From NCBI RefSeq assembly GCF_016888515.1, contig NZ_JAFEJK010000001.1, positions 1,831,475 through 1,895,474 on the forward strand: a stretch of DNA of 64,000 nt, written 5' to 3'. Shown piece after piece: positions 18,047-26,749 of the stretch (its first letter is position 1; each line of letters begins with the position of its first letter). The stretch is from Shimia biformata (lineage in GTDB: Bacteria > Pseudomonadota > Alphaproteobacteria > Rhodobacterales > Rhodobacteraceae). The position numbers were made by a program, and so were the translations under genes. The notes below the pieces were generated by a model, which was given only the letters and a program-made list of their open reading frames with translations, was not told where the DNA came from and did no database searches.

Positions 18047-18607
18047 GTGGCCGAAGACAAGAAACCGCTTCTGATCAAACGCTACGCCAGCCGCAGGCTC
18101 TATAATACCGAGACCAGCGACTACGTAACGCTCGACGACATTGCCGGGTTCATCCGCGACGGGCGCGAGGTGCAGATCGTCGACCTGAAAACGGGCGATG
18201 ACCTGACCCGCCAGTACCTGTTGCAGATCATTGCAGAACACGAAAGCCGCGGGGAAAACATGCTGCCGGTGAACGTGCTGAACGACCTTGTGCGCAGCTA
18301 CACCACCCAGGCCCAGTCGATGGTGCCGCAATTTCTTCAGACCAGCTTCGAAATGCTGCGCGAAGGTCAGGCCAAGATGATGGAGAACATGGCCTCCAAT
18401 CCGATGGGCAAGATGCCGGGTCTGGAAGCGATGCAGGCGCAGCAAGAGGCGTTCCTGAAGGCAATGACCGGCGGGTTCAACCCGTGGTCCGCCGCCGGCA
18501 CCAGCCAGCCCGCGTCCGAGGAGACCTCGGAAGAAGAGGGCGAGGATCTCGACGAGATCAAGAAACAACTGGCCGAGTTGCAGGACAAGCTGTCAAAGCT
18601 GAAGTGA
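18047..18607 (+). CDS. phaR: PHA synthesis repressor PhaR
   Basis: A 186-residue DNA- and PHA-binding repressor. The N-terminal PHB/PHA accumulation regulator domain is complete: KPLLIKRYASRRLYNTETSDYVTLDDIAGFIRDGREVQIVDLKTGDDLTR. The C-terminus has a Met/Gln-rich part and an acidic coiled coil (EEGEDLDEIKKQLAELQDKLSKLK). GTG at 18047 is preferred because AGGGGAG sits at the right distance; ATG at 18041 is nearly touching that site. Only a roughly 45-base gap separates it from the convergent aminotransferase gene. Confidence 0.94.
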   Translation: MAEDKKPLLIKRYASRRLYNTETSDYVTLDDIAGFIRDGREVQIVDLKTGDDLTRQYLLQIIAEHESRGENMLPVNVLNDLVRSYTTQAQSMVPQFLQTSFEMLREGQAKMMENMASNPMGKMPGLEAMQAQQEAFLKAMTGGFNPWSAAGTSQPASEETSEEEGEDLDEIKKQLAELQDKLSKLK

Positions 18608-18651
18608 CCGCACAACCCGTCCTGCGACATTGCACCTGAGAGGCAGGCCGC

Positions 18652-19899
18652 TCAGGTGCCGAAGGCCTTTCTGTCCGCCGTGACCGCGTCCGCGGCACCG
18701 ATCAGCACATCCGCGATCACATCCAGCTCGGCCCGCGTCAACCGCGCGGGCAGGCGCACGTCGCAGGCCCGCATCAGCATGGTGCGGGTCTGGGGCAATG
18801 CGGGGATCTGCCCAAGGAACTGCCAGTTCCAGAAGGCCCGCGCATTGTCCCGGCTCTGGCCAAAGACCTGCACCTTCACGCCACGATCCGCTGCCGCCTG
18901 CGCAAACTCGGTGACCTGCACATCGTCCATGCCAACAAGGTTGAACTGGATTGAATCCGGCGCGCGGTCCTCTGGTGCCAGCTTTTCCGGCACATTCAGC
19001 CAGGGCGAGGTGTTCAGCCGGTCCGCGACATAGTCATGGTTGCGCCGTCCATCACGCACCCGCCGCGCGATTTCCGGCAACTGCGCGCGCACCACGGCGG
19101 CCGACAGGTTCGACAGGCGCAGATTGTAAAGCGGCAGGTTGTTCTGCCAGCGCGCAAAGGCCGATGTCAGCGCGTCATCGGCTTTGGCTTGCCCGTGTTT
19201 CTGCCAGTTGTGTTCATAGGCCCCCGACATGATCACCGCCCGCGCCACTAGGTCGGCATCATCGGTGATCAGAATGCCGCCCTCTCCGGCATTGACCAGC
19301 TTGTAGGATTGAAAGCTGAAACAGCCGACCCGCCCGATGGTGCCGATATTCTTGCCGTTCCAGGTGGTGCCAAGGCTATGGGCGGCGTCCTCGACCACGG
19401 GAATGCCGCGCGCGTCACACAAAGCCATGATCGCATCCATATCCGAGGTATGGCCGCGCATGTGGCTGATGATGACGGCCTCTATTCCGCCGTCCAGCTT
19501 GGCTTCGAAATCGGCGATGTCGACACGGTAATTCTGACCCACTTCGCACAGGACCGGGACACAATCGGCATGGACAACCGACGACGGCACCGCCGCGAAT
19601 GTGAAGCCGGGGATCAGGACGCGTGCGTCTCGCGGAAGGCCAAGTGCTTTCAGCGACAGAAACAGCGCCGCCGAGCAGGACGACACCGCCAGCGCATAGC
19701 GTGACCCCATCAGCGCCGCGAACTCCTGTTCCAACAGCGTGACCGGCGCGTCCTGCGCCGCCGTGTAACGGAACAAGTCGCCCGATTGCAGCAGCCGGTC
19801 AATCTCGGCGCGGACCGCGTCGGGGATCGGCTCGGCGTCATAGACATTTGGCGGCGTGGCTAGGGGCGACGGGCTGTGGGAGGAGGGGCTCGAAGTCAT
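18652..19899 (-). CDS. DegT/DnrJ/EryC1/StrS-family PLP aminotransferase
   Basis: A 415-residue sugar-aminotransferase-type PLP enzyme. It has YALAVSSCSAALFLSLKALG (cofactor phosphate), VIISHMRGHTSDMDAIMALC, VEDAAHSLGTTWNGKNIGTIG (PLP aspartate) and FSFQSYKLVNAGEGG with the Schiff-base lysine. The start at 19899 gives MTSSPSSHSPSPLATPPN; the frame remains open upstream without homologous sequence. No sugar-biosynthesis genes are adjacent, so the substrate is unknown. Confidence 0.88.
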   Translation of the reverse strand: MTSSPSSHSPSPLATPPNVYDAEPIPDAVRAEIDRLLQSGDLFRYTAAQDAPVTLLEQEFAALMGSRYALAVSSCSAALFLSLKALGLPRDARVLIPGFTFAAVPSSVVHADCVPVLCEVGQNYRVDIADFEAKLDGGIEAVIISHMRGHTSDMDAIMALCDARGIPVVEDAAHSLGTTWNGKNIGTIGRVGCFSFQSYKLVNAGEGGILITDDADLVARAVIMSGAYEHNWQKHGQAKADDALTSAFARWQNNLPLYNLRLSNLSAAVVRAQLPEIARRVRDGRRNHDYVADRLNTSPWLNVPEKLAPEDRAPDSIQFNLVGMDDVQVTEFAQAAADRGVKVQVFGQSRDNARAFWNWQFLGQIPALPQTRTMLMRACDVRLPARLTRAELDVIADVLIGAADAVTADRKAFGT

Positions 19900-20014
19900 A
19901 GTTTTGGCTTTCCCAAATTCTGTCTTTGGAAAACATAAAACAAATTCACGCCGGAAACCAGTTCCCAAGCCCGTAAGATGGCGGGATTTCGCGACGTCAT
20001 CGGTTGGTGTGTGA

Positions 20015-21322
20015 TCAAACGCCCAACCGGTCGCGCAGGGCAAACCAAGTCATCGCCATGACCAGCAAGGGGCTGCGCATCATGGGGCCGCCGGGGAAGG
20101 GCTGGCTGGGAATGCGTGCCATGGTGTCAAACCCCTCGGCCTCGCCCGCCAGCGCGTCCGCGATCAGCTTGCCGGCATGGGTGGCGGTGCCGACCCCGTG
20201 GCCGGAATAGCCCGAGGCGCTGACGATATTGGGCGCAACCCGCGACAGGAAGGGCAGGCGGCGCATGGTGATCGCAAGCGTGCCGCCCCAGGCATAGTCG
20301 ATCTCGACATCGCGCAACTGCGGGTAAATCTCGCTCATCGGTTTGCGTACCAGCGCGGCAATGTCCGAGGGGAAGCGATAACCATAGGATTCACCGCCCC
20401 CGAACAGAAGCCGCTTGTCATGGCTGAGGCGGAAATAGTTGATCACGAACTTGCTGTCGGCAATCGCCACGTCGCGGCGCAGCACGCCGTCCAGTTCGTC
20501 ATTGGTCAGGGGCCGGGTCGCGGCGATGAAATTGTTGATCGGCATGACCCGCGCAGCCACTTTCCGGTTCAGCCCGCCCATATAGCCATTGGCGGCCAGG
20601 ACGACATGGTCCGCCACCACGCGGCCCCGGTCGGTCTGCACGACGGGTTTTGCGCCTTCGGTGATGTTGTGAACGCGGCTGGTCTCATAGATCCGAACAC
20701 CAGCCTTGTCCGCCGCCCGCGCCAGCCCCAGCGCATAGGCCAGGGGGTGCAGATGCCCGGCATCCATATCGAGCGACCCGCCGACATATTTCGGCGAGGG
20801 GCAGATCGCCATCATCCCGTCCCGGTCCAGGGGTTCCAGCTTGTCATAGCCATAGACCTTGGCCAGATGTTCGCCATAACGGTGTTCATGCTCGACTTCG
20901 GCCTTGGTGAAACAGGCATGGGCAACGCCGGGTTTCAGATGGCAGGGGATCTGGTGTTTCGCGATCAGACCCTTGACCAGCGCCTTGGCATCCTCGGCCA
21001 GCGCCCACATCTTCCTGGCATCCTCCAGCCCCATCAGCCGCTCGATCTCGGTCTGTTCCTGCCGCTGACCGGACCCCAGCTGACCGCCATTGCGCCCCGA
21101 GGCGCCAAAGCCGACGCGATGCGCCTCGACCAGCGCAACCGAGAACCCCCGTTCCGCCAGATGCAGCGCCGCCGACAGCCCGGTATAGCCGCCGCCCACG
21201 ACGCAGACATCCGCCGTGACCTCGCCTTTCAACTCGGGGAAAGGCGGCAGCGGGTCCACGGTGGCGGCATACCAGCTTGCGGGATATTCCCCGCGACGGT
21301 CATTGGCGGTCAACAGGTCCAT
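20015..21322 (-). CDS. puuB: PuuB-like FAD-dependent gamma-glutamylamine oxidase
   Basis: A 435-residue DAO-family flavoenzyme. The FAD-binding GxGxxG is DVCVVGGGYTGLSAALHLAERG, then VEAHRVGFGASGRNGGQLGSGQ, and the C-terminal FAD motif is SASGYSGHGVGTATHAGKLIADAL. The family includes gamma-glutamylputrescine oxidase. It is the last gene of a minus-strand block with two glutamine-synthetase-like ligases and a GATase, which supports a role in oxidising a gamma-glutamyl amine. The gene start overlaps one copy of a dispersed GAGTATTT motif region. Confidence 0.85.
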   Translation of the reverse strand: MDLLTANDRRGEYPASWYAATVDPLPPFPELKGEVTADVCVVGGGYTGLSAALHLAERGFSVALVEAHRVGFGASGRNGGQLGSGQRQEQTEIERLMGLEDARKMWALAEDAKALVKGLIAKHQIPCHLKPGVAHACFTKAEVEHEHRYGEHLAKVYGYDKLEPLDRDGMMAICPSPKYVGGSLDMDAGHLHPLAYALGLARAADKAGVRIYETSRVHNITEGAKPVVQTDRGRVVADHVVLAANGYMGGLNRKVAARVMPINNFIAATRPLTNDELDGVLRRDVAIADSKFVINYFRLSHDKRLLFGGGESYGYRFPSDIAALVRKPMSEIYPQLRDVEIDYAWGGTLAITMRRLPFLSRVAPNIVSASGYSGHGVGTATHAGKLIADALAGEAEGFDTMARIPSQPFPGGPMMRSPLLVMAMTWFALRDRLGV

Positions 21323-21328
21323 GCCCGG

Positions 21329-21354
21329 CCCCCTTCTTTCTTGCGGAAATACTC
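21329..21354 (-). repeat. Dispersed GAGTATTT...CAAGAAAGAAGG motif, copy 1
   Basis: On the minus strand this reads GAGTATTTCC-GCAAGAAAGA-AGGGGG. It sits between the ligase stop and the puuB start and provides part of the puuB ribosome-binding region. Related copies lie at 41251, 44486 and 62865. Confidence 0.6.
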
Positions 21355-21390
21355 TTGCCGAAGGCGCGGCCCCGTCCGGGGCCGCCCCGA

Positions 21391-22749
21391 TCAGACGTTC
21401 AGAAGCAGGTGTTCGCGTTCCCACGGGCTGATGACGCCAAGGAATTCCTCGTATTCGGTGCGCTTCACAATGGAATAGACGCGGGCGAATTCCGGCCCCA
21501 ATACCTCGTGCAGCGCCTTGGCTTCGTCAAACAGGTCCAGCGCCGCGCCAAACTCGCGCGGGATGTCCTCTTCGCCCTCATAGGCGTCACCGCGGAACTG
21601 CTCGTCGGGGCGTTTCTTCTCGATCAGGCCAAGGTAACCGCAGGCGAGGCTGACTGCGATGCCCAAATAGGGGTTCACATCCATGCCCGCCAGCCGGTTC
21701 TCGACCCGGCGCGCGGCGGGGGATGAGATCGGGATGCGGATGCCGGTGGTGCGATTGTCGCGGCCCCACTCCAGGTTGATCGGCGCGGCGTGTTCGCGCA
21801 CGTAGCGGCGATACGAGTTCACATAGGGCGCAAGCACCGCGATCGAGGCGGGCAGGTGGTTCTGCAACCCGCCGATAAAGTGGAAGAACGCGCTGGTGTC
21901 GCCGCCTTGCGGCCCGGCAAAGATATTGCGACCCGTTTCGCGGTCCACAACCGAATGGTGGATGTGCATGGCGCTGCCCGGTTCGTCGCTGATCGGCTTG
22001 GCCATGAAGGTGGCATAGCAGTTGTGCCGCATCGCCGCTTCGCGGATCAGGCGTTTGAAATAGAACACCTGGTCGGCCAGCGTGACCGGGTCGCCATGCA
22101 GAAGGTTGATTTCCAGCTGCCCGGCGCCGCCTTCCTGGGTGATGCCGTCGATCTCGATGCCCTGCGCTTCGGCAAAGTCATAGATGTCGTCGATCACCGG
22201 GCCGAATTCATCGACAGCCGTCATCGAATAGGCCTGCCGCGCGGCAGCGGGACGGCCCGAACGGCCCATCATCGGCTCAATTGCCTTGGCGGGGTCGATG
22301 TTGCGCGCGACAAGATAGAACTCCATCTCGGGCGCGACCACCGGTTCCCAGCCCTTCTTGCGATACATCTCGACCACGCGTTTCAACACGTTGCGCGGGG
22401 CGCATTCGATCGGGTCGCCGTCGATGTCATAGGCGTCGTGGATCACCTGAAGCGTCCAGTCGGCGGTCCACGGTGCGGCGGTGGCGGTCGACAGGTCCGG
22501 GCGCAGGATCATGTCGCGTTCGATAAACCCATCATCGCCCGCAGCCTCTCCCCAGCCGCCGGTAATGGTCTGGAAAAAGATCGAATCCGGCAGGTGGAAA
22601 TGGGCTTGGCGTTCGAATTTCTTGGCGGGGACCGCCTTGCCACGGGCAATGCCGGGCAGGTCCGAGATGATGCACTCGACCTCGTCCAGCCGCTTGCCGT
22701 CCAGGTATTCGCGTGCCGGTTCCGGCAGGTTGTCGATCCAGTTGGTCAT
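21391..22749 (-). CDS. Glutamine-synthetase-family ligase (PuuA-like), second copy
   Basis: A 452-residue type-III-like GS-fold ligase. GS motifs: APEMEFYLVARN (metal glutamate), QEGGAGQLEINLLHGDP, MHIHHSVVD, and EWGRDNRTTGIRIP with the substrate arginine. Relatives (PuuA, GlnA3/GlnA4-like) attach glutamate to putrescine, ethanolamine or other amines using ATP. Its start overlaps the GATase stop by ATGA (22746-22749). The oxidase gene follows, completing a gamma-glutamylation and oxidation route. Exact amine not determinable. Confidence 0.88.
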   Translation of the reverse strand: MTNWIDNLPEPAREYLDGKRLDEVECIISDLPGIARGKAVPAKKFERQAHFHLPDSIFFQTITGGWGEAAGDDGFIERDMILRPDLSTATAAPWTADWTLQVIHDAYDIDGDPIECAPRNVLKRVVEMYRKKGWEPVVAPEMEFYLVARNIDPAKAIEPMMGRSGRPAAARQAYSMTAVDEFGPVIDDIYDFAEAQGIEIDGITQEGGAGQLEINLLHGDPVTLADQVFYFKRLIREAAMRHNCYATFMAKPISDEPGSAMHIHHSVVDRETGRNIFAGPQGGDTSAFFHFIGGLQNHLPASIAVLAPYVNSYRRYVREHAAPINLEWGRDNRTTGIRIPISSPAARRVENRLAGMDVNPYLGIAVSLACGYLGLIEKKRPDEQFRGDAYEGEEDIPREFGAALDLFDEAKALHEVLGPEFARVYSIVKRTEYEEFLGVISPWEREHLLLNV

Positions 22750-23429
22750 TGGTCACGCTCCATGCGGAAGAAATCGGCGATCTGGTCGGCGATGGTCTGG
22801 TTGGCAGGCGATTTGTCCAGCGCAGAGACCGCGCCGTCCAGCACCGGGTCGGGCACCACGCCGCGCCCGCGCGCGTCGATCAGCCCTTGTACGAAGTCAT
22901 TGCCGAACTCGGGATGCGGCTGGACCGAGAACGCCCGGTCGCCATAGACCAGCGCGGCGTTCTTGCAGAAATCGGTCGAGGCAATGACCGTGGCCCCCGG
23001 CGGAACCTCGGTCACCTGATCCTGATGCCATGCGTTCAAGACAAGCGGCGTTCCGGCGAAATCGTATTCGGTCGGCCCCACCGACCAGCCGCCGTCAAAC
23101 TTCTCGACCTTGCCGCCCAGGGCCTGGGCAATGATCTGGTGGCCGAAACAGACCCCGACCAGCGGCACCTTTTCGGTCACGGCCTGGCGGATGAAATCCT
23201 CAAGCGGCGGGATCCAGTCGTGGTCTTCGTAGGCGCCATGACGCGAGCCGGAAATCAGCCAGCCATCGCAATCATGCACGTCCTCGGGAAAGTCGTTGTC
23301 GACGACAAAATAGGGATCGAACTCGAACCCCTGTCCCTGCAGGAGTTCGGCATAAAGCCGATCATAGTTGCCAAAGTCGGCCTGAAGCTCGTCAGGCAGG
23401 TGGCCGGCAATGAGAAAGCCGATTTTCAT
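22746..23429 (-). CDS. Class I glutamine amidotransferase-like hydrolase
   Basis: A 227-residue GATase1 protein with an intact triad: nucleophile C94 in LVGVCFGHQIIAQ, plus H171 and E173 in VQPHPEFG. It resembles GMP-synthase-type stand-alone GATases rather than the PuuD group. In this context it may remove the gamma-glutamyl group or deliver ammonia (inference). A conserved ATGAATTTGATCA motif lies 17 bases upstream of its start. Confidence 0.86.
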   Translation of the reverse strand: MKIGFLIAGHLPDELQADFGNYDRLYAELLQGQGFEFDPYFVVDNDFPEDVHDCDGWLISGSRHGAYEDHDWIPPLEDFIRQAVTEKVPLVGVCFGHQIIAQALGGKVEKFDGGWSVGPTEYDFAGTPLVLNAWHQDQVTEVPPGATVIASTDFCKNAALVYGDRAFSVQPHPEFGNDFVQGLIDARGRGVVPDPVLDGAVSALDKSPANQTIADQIADFFRMERDQ

Positions 23430-23445
23430 GAGTCACCAGATTTTT

Positions 23446-23458
23446 TGATCAAATTCAT
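23446..23458 (-). promoter_or_regulatory. Putative operator ATGAATTTGATCA, copy 1
   Basis: On the minus strand this reads ATGAATTTGATCA, within the palindrome TTTGATCAAA. It lies 17-29 bases before the GATase start. The same 13 bases recur at 24874-24886 before the first ligase gene, which suggests a common regulator. Confidence 0.4.
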
Positions 23459-23493
23459 GCTACTTCAGCATGTCGGTTGCGGCAAGGGGGTCC

Positions 23494-24810
23494 TCAGACC
23501 CTCTCGAGATAGGTGTGCCAGTGTTTCGACGACGGGATGTCGTCCAGCCGCTCCAACTCCTGCCGCTTGGTGCGGACAAGGTTGCGGATCAGCTGTCCGG
23601 GCAGGGCGCGGGCGATGATCGGATCTTTTTCGAACAGCGCGACCGCCTCTTCCCAGTCCTCGGCCAGCGTCGGCAAGTCCTGCTCATAGGCGTTGCCTTC
23701 GATCGGCGGGGGCGGGGTCAGGTCGCGGTCGATCCCGTCCATGGCCGCGCCCAGCATCACCGCCAGCATCAGATAGGGGTTCACGTCGCCCCCGGCGACG
23801 CGATGTTCGATCCGTCGCGCGGCGGTCGGACCGCCGGGCACGCGAATGGCCACGGTGCGGTTTTCATAGCCCCAGCAGACCTGCGTCGGGGCATGGGCAC
23901 CGGGCGCGAACCGGTCATAGCTGGGGCCGTGCGGGGCAAAGATCAGGGTCGAGGCAGGCATTGCTTCAAGGCAACCGGCTATGGCCGACAAAAGCAGCGG
24001 CGTGCCTTCCTCGCCACCATTGTCAAAGACGTTGTTGCCGTCCTTGTCCACGACCGAGAAATGCACATGCATGCCGTTCCCGGCGTCCTGTGCATAGGGT
24101 TTCGCCATGAAGGTCGCGGCCATGCCATGTTTGCGCGCCAGCCCGCGCACCAGCATCTTGAACAGAAGCGCGTCATCGGCGGCGTAAAGCGCCTCTTGAT
24201 GGTTGAACGTCACCTCGAACTGGCCGATCCCGGCCTCGTTCACGATGGACTGCACGGGCAGGTCCATCGCCTTGCAGCCGGTGTGCAGTTCGGTGAAGAA
24301 CAGGTCGAACGCGTCCAGCTCATCGAGCGAATACATCGACCCGCTGAGCAGCCGCCGCCCCGAGCGCGGATCGCGCGGCGGACGCAGGGCGTTGCCCTGA
24401 TCGTCAACCAGCGAAAACTCCATCTCCGAGGCTGCCATCACCTCCCAGCCACGGGCGCGATAGCGGTCAAGCACGTGGTTCAGCGCGTGACGCGGGTCGC
24501 CGAGGTAGGGCGTGCCGTCCTCAAGGCTCATCCACATCGGGACCAGCGCGGACGGGGTCGCGAGCCACGGCATCGGCACCGCGCCGCGGTCAGTTGGGTA
24601 AAGCACGCCATCGACATCGCCGCGCTCAAACACCAGCGGGCTGTCGGCGATATCCTCGCCCCAGATGTCGGCATTCAGGGCAGACAGGGGCAGGCGCACG
24701 GCCCCCTTGTCCAGCTTGGTTGCGTAAGTGCCGGGCACGCGCTTGCCGCGCCATTGCCCGTTCAGATCGGCTGCGCCGACTCGTATCGTGCTGAATTGGC
24801 CAAGGTTCAT
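23494..24810 (-). CDS. Glutamine-synthetase-family ligase, first copy
   Basis: A 438-residue GS-fold ligase, divergent from the second copy. Motifs: ASEMEFSLVDDQG, NEAGIGQFEVTFNHQ, MHVHFSVVDKDG, WGYENRTVAIRVPGG and GDVNPYLMLAVML. It lacks the adenylylation-site region of housekeeping GlnA, as usual for amine ligases. Located just downstream of the ABC permeases, so amine uptake and glutamylation are probably linked. A putative operator lies about 64 bases upstream. Confidence 0.87.
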   Translation of the reverse strand: MNLGQFSTIRVGAADLNGQWRGKRVPGTYATKLDKGAVRLPLSALNADIWGEDIADSPLVFERGDVDGVLYPTDRGAVPMPWLATPSALVPMWMSLEDGTPYLGDPRHALNHVLDRYRARGWEVMAASEMEFSLVDDQGNALRPPRDPRSGRRLLSGSMYSLDELDAFDLFFTELHTGCKAMDLPVQSIVNEAGIGQFEVTFNHQEALYAADDALLFKMLVRGLARKHGMAATFMAKPYAQDAGNGMHVHFSVVDKDGNNVFDNGGEEGTPLLLSAIAGCLEAMPASTLIFAPHGPSYDRFAPGAHAPTQVCWGYENRTVAIRVPGGPTAARRIEHRVAGGDVNPYLMLAVMLGAAMDGIDRDLTPPPPIEGNAYEQDLPTLAEDWEEAVALFEKDPIIARALPGQLIRNLVRTKRQELERLDDIPSSKHWHTYLERV

Positions 24811-24873
24811 GGACCCTCCGTGACATTTGTCCGGTCGAGACCATGTCTAGCCGACTCCCATGCGCCGCGCTAG

Positions 24874-24886
24874 ATGAATTTGATCA
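24874..24886 (+). promoter_or_regulatory. Putative operator ATGAATTTGATCA, copy 2
   Basis: Same 13 bases as the element at 23446-23458, in opposite orientation, here part of AATTTGATCATATT, an imperfect palindrome centred on TGATCA. It lies in the 121-base gap between the ABC permease stop and the ligase start, where a promoter for the ligase is expected. Confidence 0.4.
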
Positions 24887-24931
24887 TATTATTCGATATA
24901 GGCCGCAAAGCGGTGCCGGGATCGGCGGGGA

Positions 24932-25738
24932 TCAGCGCAACAAGTTGGGGCGGAAGCGCATCTTCTGACGCCGTTCCTGTGGCAGGTGCCGGTTCAGGCG
25001 GCGGTTCATCAGGCCGAAAATGCCGACAATCGCCAGCGTCAGCAGGATGAAATAGAAGGCCAGGATCGGGTAGGGGATGAACGGGTTGAAGGTCTTGTCC
25101 GCGAAATACCGCGCGTAATACAGCGCATCACCCTGCTGTTTCAGCACCGGGAAGCCCGAGAAGAAGACAAGCGTCGTGGCGTGGAACAGGAAGATCGCCT
25201 CGTTCGTATAGGCAGGCCATGCCAGCCGCAGCATGGTCGGAAAGGTGATCCGGCGGAACCGGGTCCAGCCGGTCATGCCATAGGCATCCGCGGCCTCGAT
25301 ATCGCCCTTGGGGATCGACAGAAGCGCGCCATAGAAGATCTCGCCCGAATAGGCGGCGGTGTTCATGAACAGCACCAAAAGCGCGCCCAGCCACGCGGCG
25401 GTGAAGGCGCCAAGGAAGGGCATCGACTGTTTGACCGCGAGAAAGACGAAATAGGCAAAGAAGAACTGGATGAACAGGGGCGAGCCGCGGAACACGAAGA
25501 TGAACCATTCCGACGGTTTGCGCAGCAGCGGGTTTGACGAATGTTTGCCCATCGCCAGCGCGACGGCAAAGAAGAACCCAAGACACAGGGCAAAGACCCC
25601 GAAATAGACGTTCCAGATCATGCCCGAGCCGATCAGCGTGAACTGCTGGCACAGGTCATAGCCCTCACGCGGAAGCAGCCGTTCGCCAATGCCGATCGAG
25701 CGCAGCGCATAGGCCTGGATGGTGTCAAAGCAGCTCAT
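24932..25738 (-). CDS. Polar amino-acid-type ABC transporter permease (HisM-like)
   Basis: A 268-residue inner-membrane permease with about five hydrophobic helices (FGVFALCLGFFFAVALAMG, FIFVFRGSPLFIQFFFAYFVFLA, and PYPILAFYFILLTLAIVGIFG at the end). The EAA loop is GDIEAADAYGMTGWTRFRRITFP, which contacts the ATPase. The start overlaps the upstream permease by ATGA (25735-25738). It forms a heterodimer with that permease, as in HisQM systems. Confidence 0.9.
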   Translation of the reverse strand: MSCFDTIQAYALRSIGIGERLLPREGYDLCQQFTLIGSGMIWNVYFGVFALCLGFFFAVALAMGKHSSNPLLRKPSEWFIFVFRGSPLFIQFFFAYFVFLAVKQSMPFLGAFTAAWLGALLVLFMNTAAYSGEIFYGALLSIPKGDIEAADAYGMTGWTRFRRITFPTMLRLAWPAYTNEAIFLFHATTLVFFSGFPVLKQQGDALYYARYFADKTFNPFIPYPILAFYFILLTLAIVGIFGLMNRRLNRHLPQERRQKMRFRPNLLR

Positions 25739-26619
25739 GCCTTGGCCCTCCGCTGGGCTTCACCGCCGGCGGTGGCCTGACCATGGGTGAGCCGCTTCAT
25801 CAGCTTGTCCAGCACGACCTCCGAGACCTTGGTGAAGCCAAGGTAGAAAACCAGAAGCGCCAGGAAATACCACATGCGCCAGTCGCCATGCGGGTAGTCG
25901 GTGAAGCGGGCGTTGACCGTGCCGCCAAGTTCGCGTGCCCAATAGACGATGTCCTCGATCCCGAGAAGGAACAAGAGGGGCGTCGCCTTGATCAGCACCA
26001 TCCACAGGTTCGAGAGACCCGGCAGGGCATAGACCCACATCTGCGGCACGAGGATACGCCAGAAGGTCTGGCGGCGGGTCATGCCATAGGCTTCCGCCGT
26101 TTCAAGCTGGGCCTGCGGCACGGCGCGCATGGCGCCGAACAGCACGTTGGCGGCAAAGGCGCCAAACACGATGGAAAAGGTCAGAACCGCAAGGAAGAAC
26201 GCGTAGGTGTTATGCACCCATTCCGGCGCCGTCGAAAGCGGCAGCTTGGCCTGCGCGCAGACTACAAAGTCGTTGCCCTGACGGATCGCGTCGGGCCAGT
26301 CGGGGCATTTGACCTGATGGCGGACCCATTCGAACGCCTGGTCCAGCGCGATGACGAAGAACATGAAAAACGCGATGTCGGGCACCCCGCGCACGATGGC
26401 GCTGTAGCCCTTGCCGAACCAGCGCAGCGGCAGGAAATGCGACCGCGCGGCCGTCGCGCCGCCAAAGCCAAACAAGAGCGCCACCGGTGCCGTGATCGCA
26501 AGCAGGACCAGCACGGTGATGACCGAGGTATAAAGCCCCATATGCTTGCCGGTGGTCAGGTAGCAGGAAAGCCACGTGAGCCCCTCAAGCGTGTCCGGTT
26601 CTACGCAATAGGAAAACAT
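25735..26619 (-). CDS. Polar amino-acid-type ABC transporter permease (HisQ-like)
   Basis: A 294-residue permease. Hydrophobic helices include SVITVLVLLAITAPVALLFGF, AFFMFFVIALDQAF and MWYFLALLVFYLGFT; the EAA motif is AQLETAEAYGMTRRQTFWRILVP. An insert between the first helices (VRHQVKCPDWPDAIRQGNDFVVCAQAK) contains two cysteines. Co-transcribed with HisM-like, the binding protein and the ATPase. Substrate probably a basic or amine-like compound, judging from the neighbours. Confidence 0.9.
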   Translation of the reverse strand: MFSYCVEPDTLEGLTWLSCYLTTGKHMGLYTSVITVLVLLAITAPVALLFGFGGATAARSHFLPLRWFGKGYSAIVRGVPDIAFFMFFVIALDQAFEWVRHQVKCPDWPDAIRQGNDFVVCAQAKLPLSTAPEWVHNTYAFFLAVLTFSIVFGAFAANVLFGAMRAVPQAQLETAEAYGMTRRQTFWRILVPQMWVYALPGLSNLWMVLIKATPLLFLLGIEDIVYWARELGGTVNARFTDYPHGDWRMWYFLALLVFYLGFTKVSEVVLDKLMKRLTHGQATAGGEAQRRAKA

Positions 26620-26749
26620 GCCCCGTCTCGTCCTTGTCCGTTTTGATGTTCACGGGCGGCGCCGCCATGTCGTTGGCCCGAGCGGGACAGAGGCGGAAAG
26701 TGGGATGCGCAAGAAATCCCCGCGCATCCCGTGATCACGTTGGATCAGA

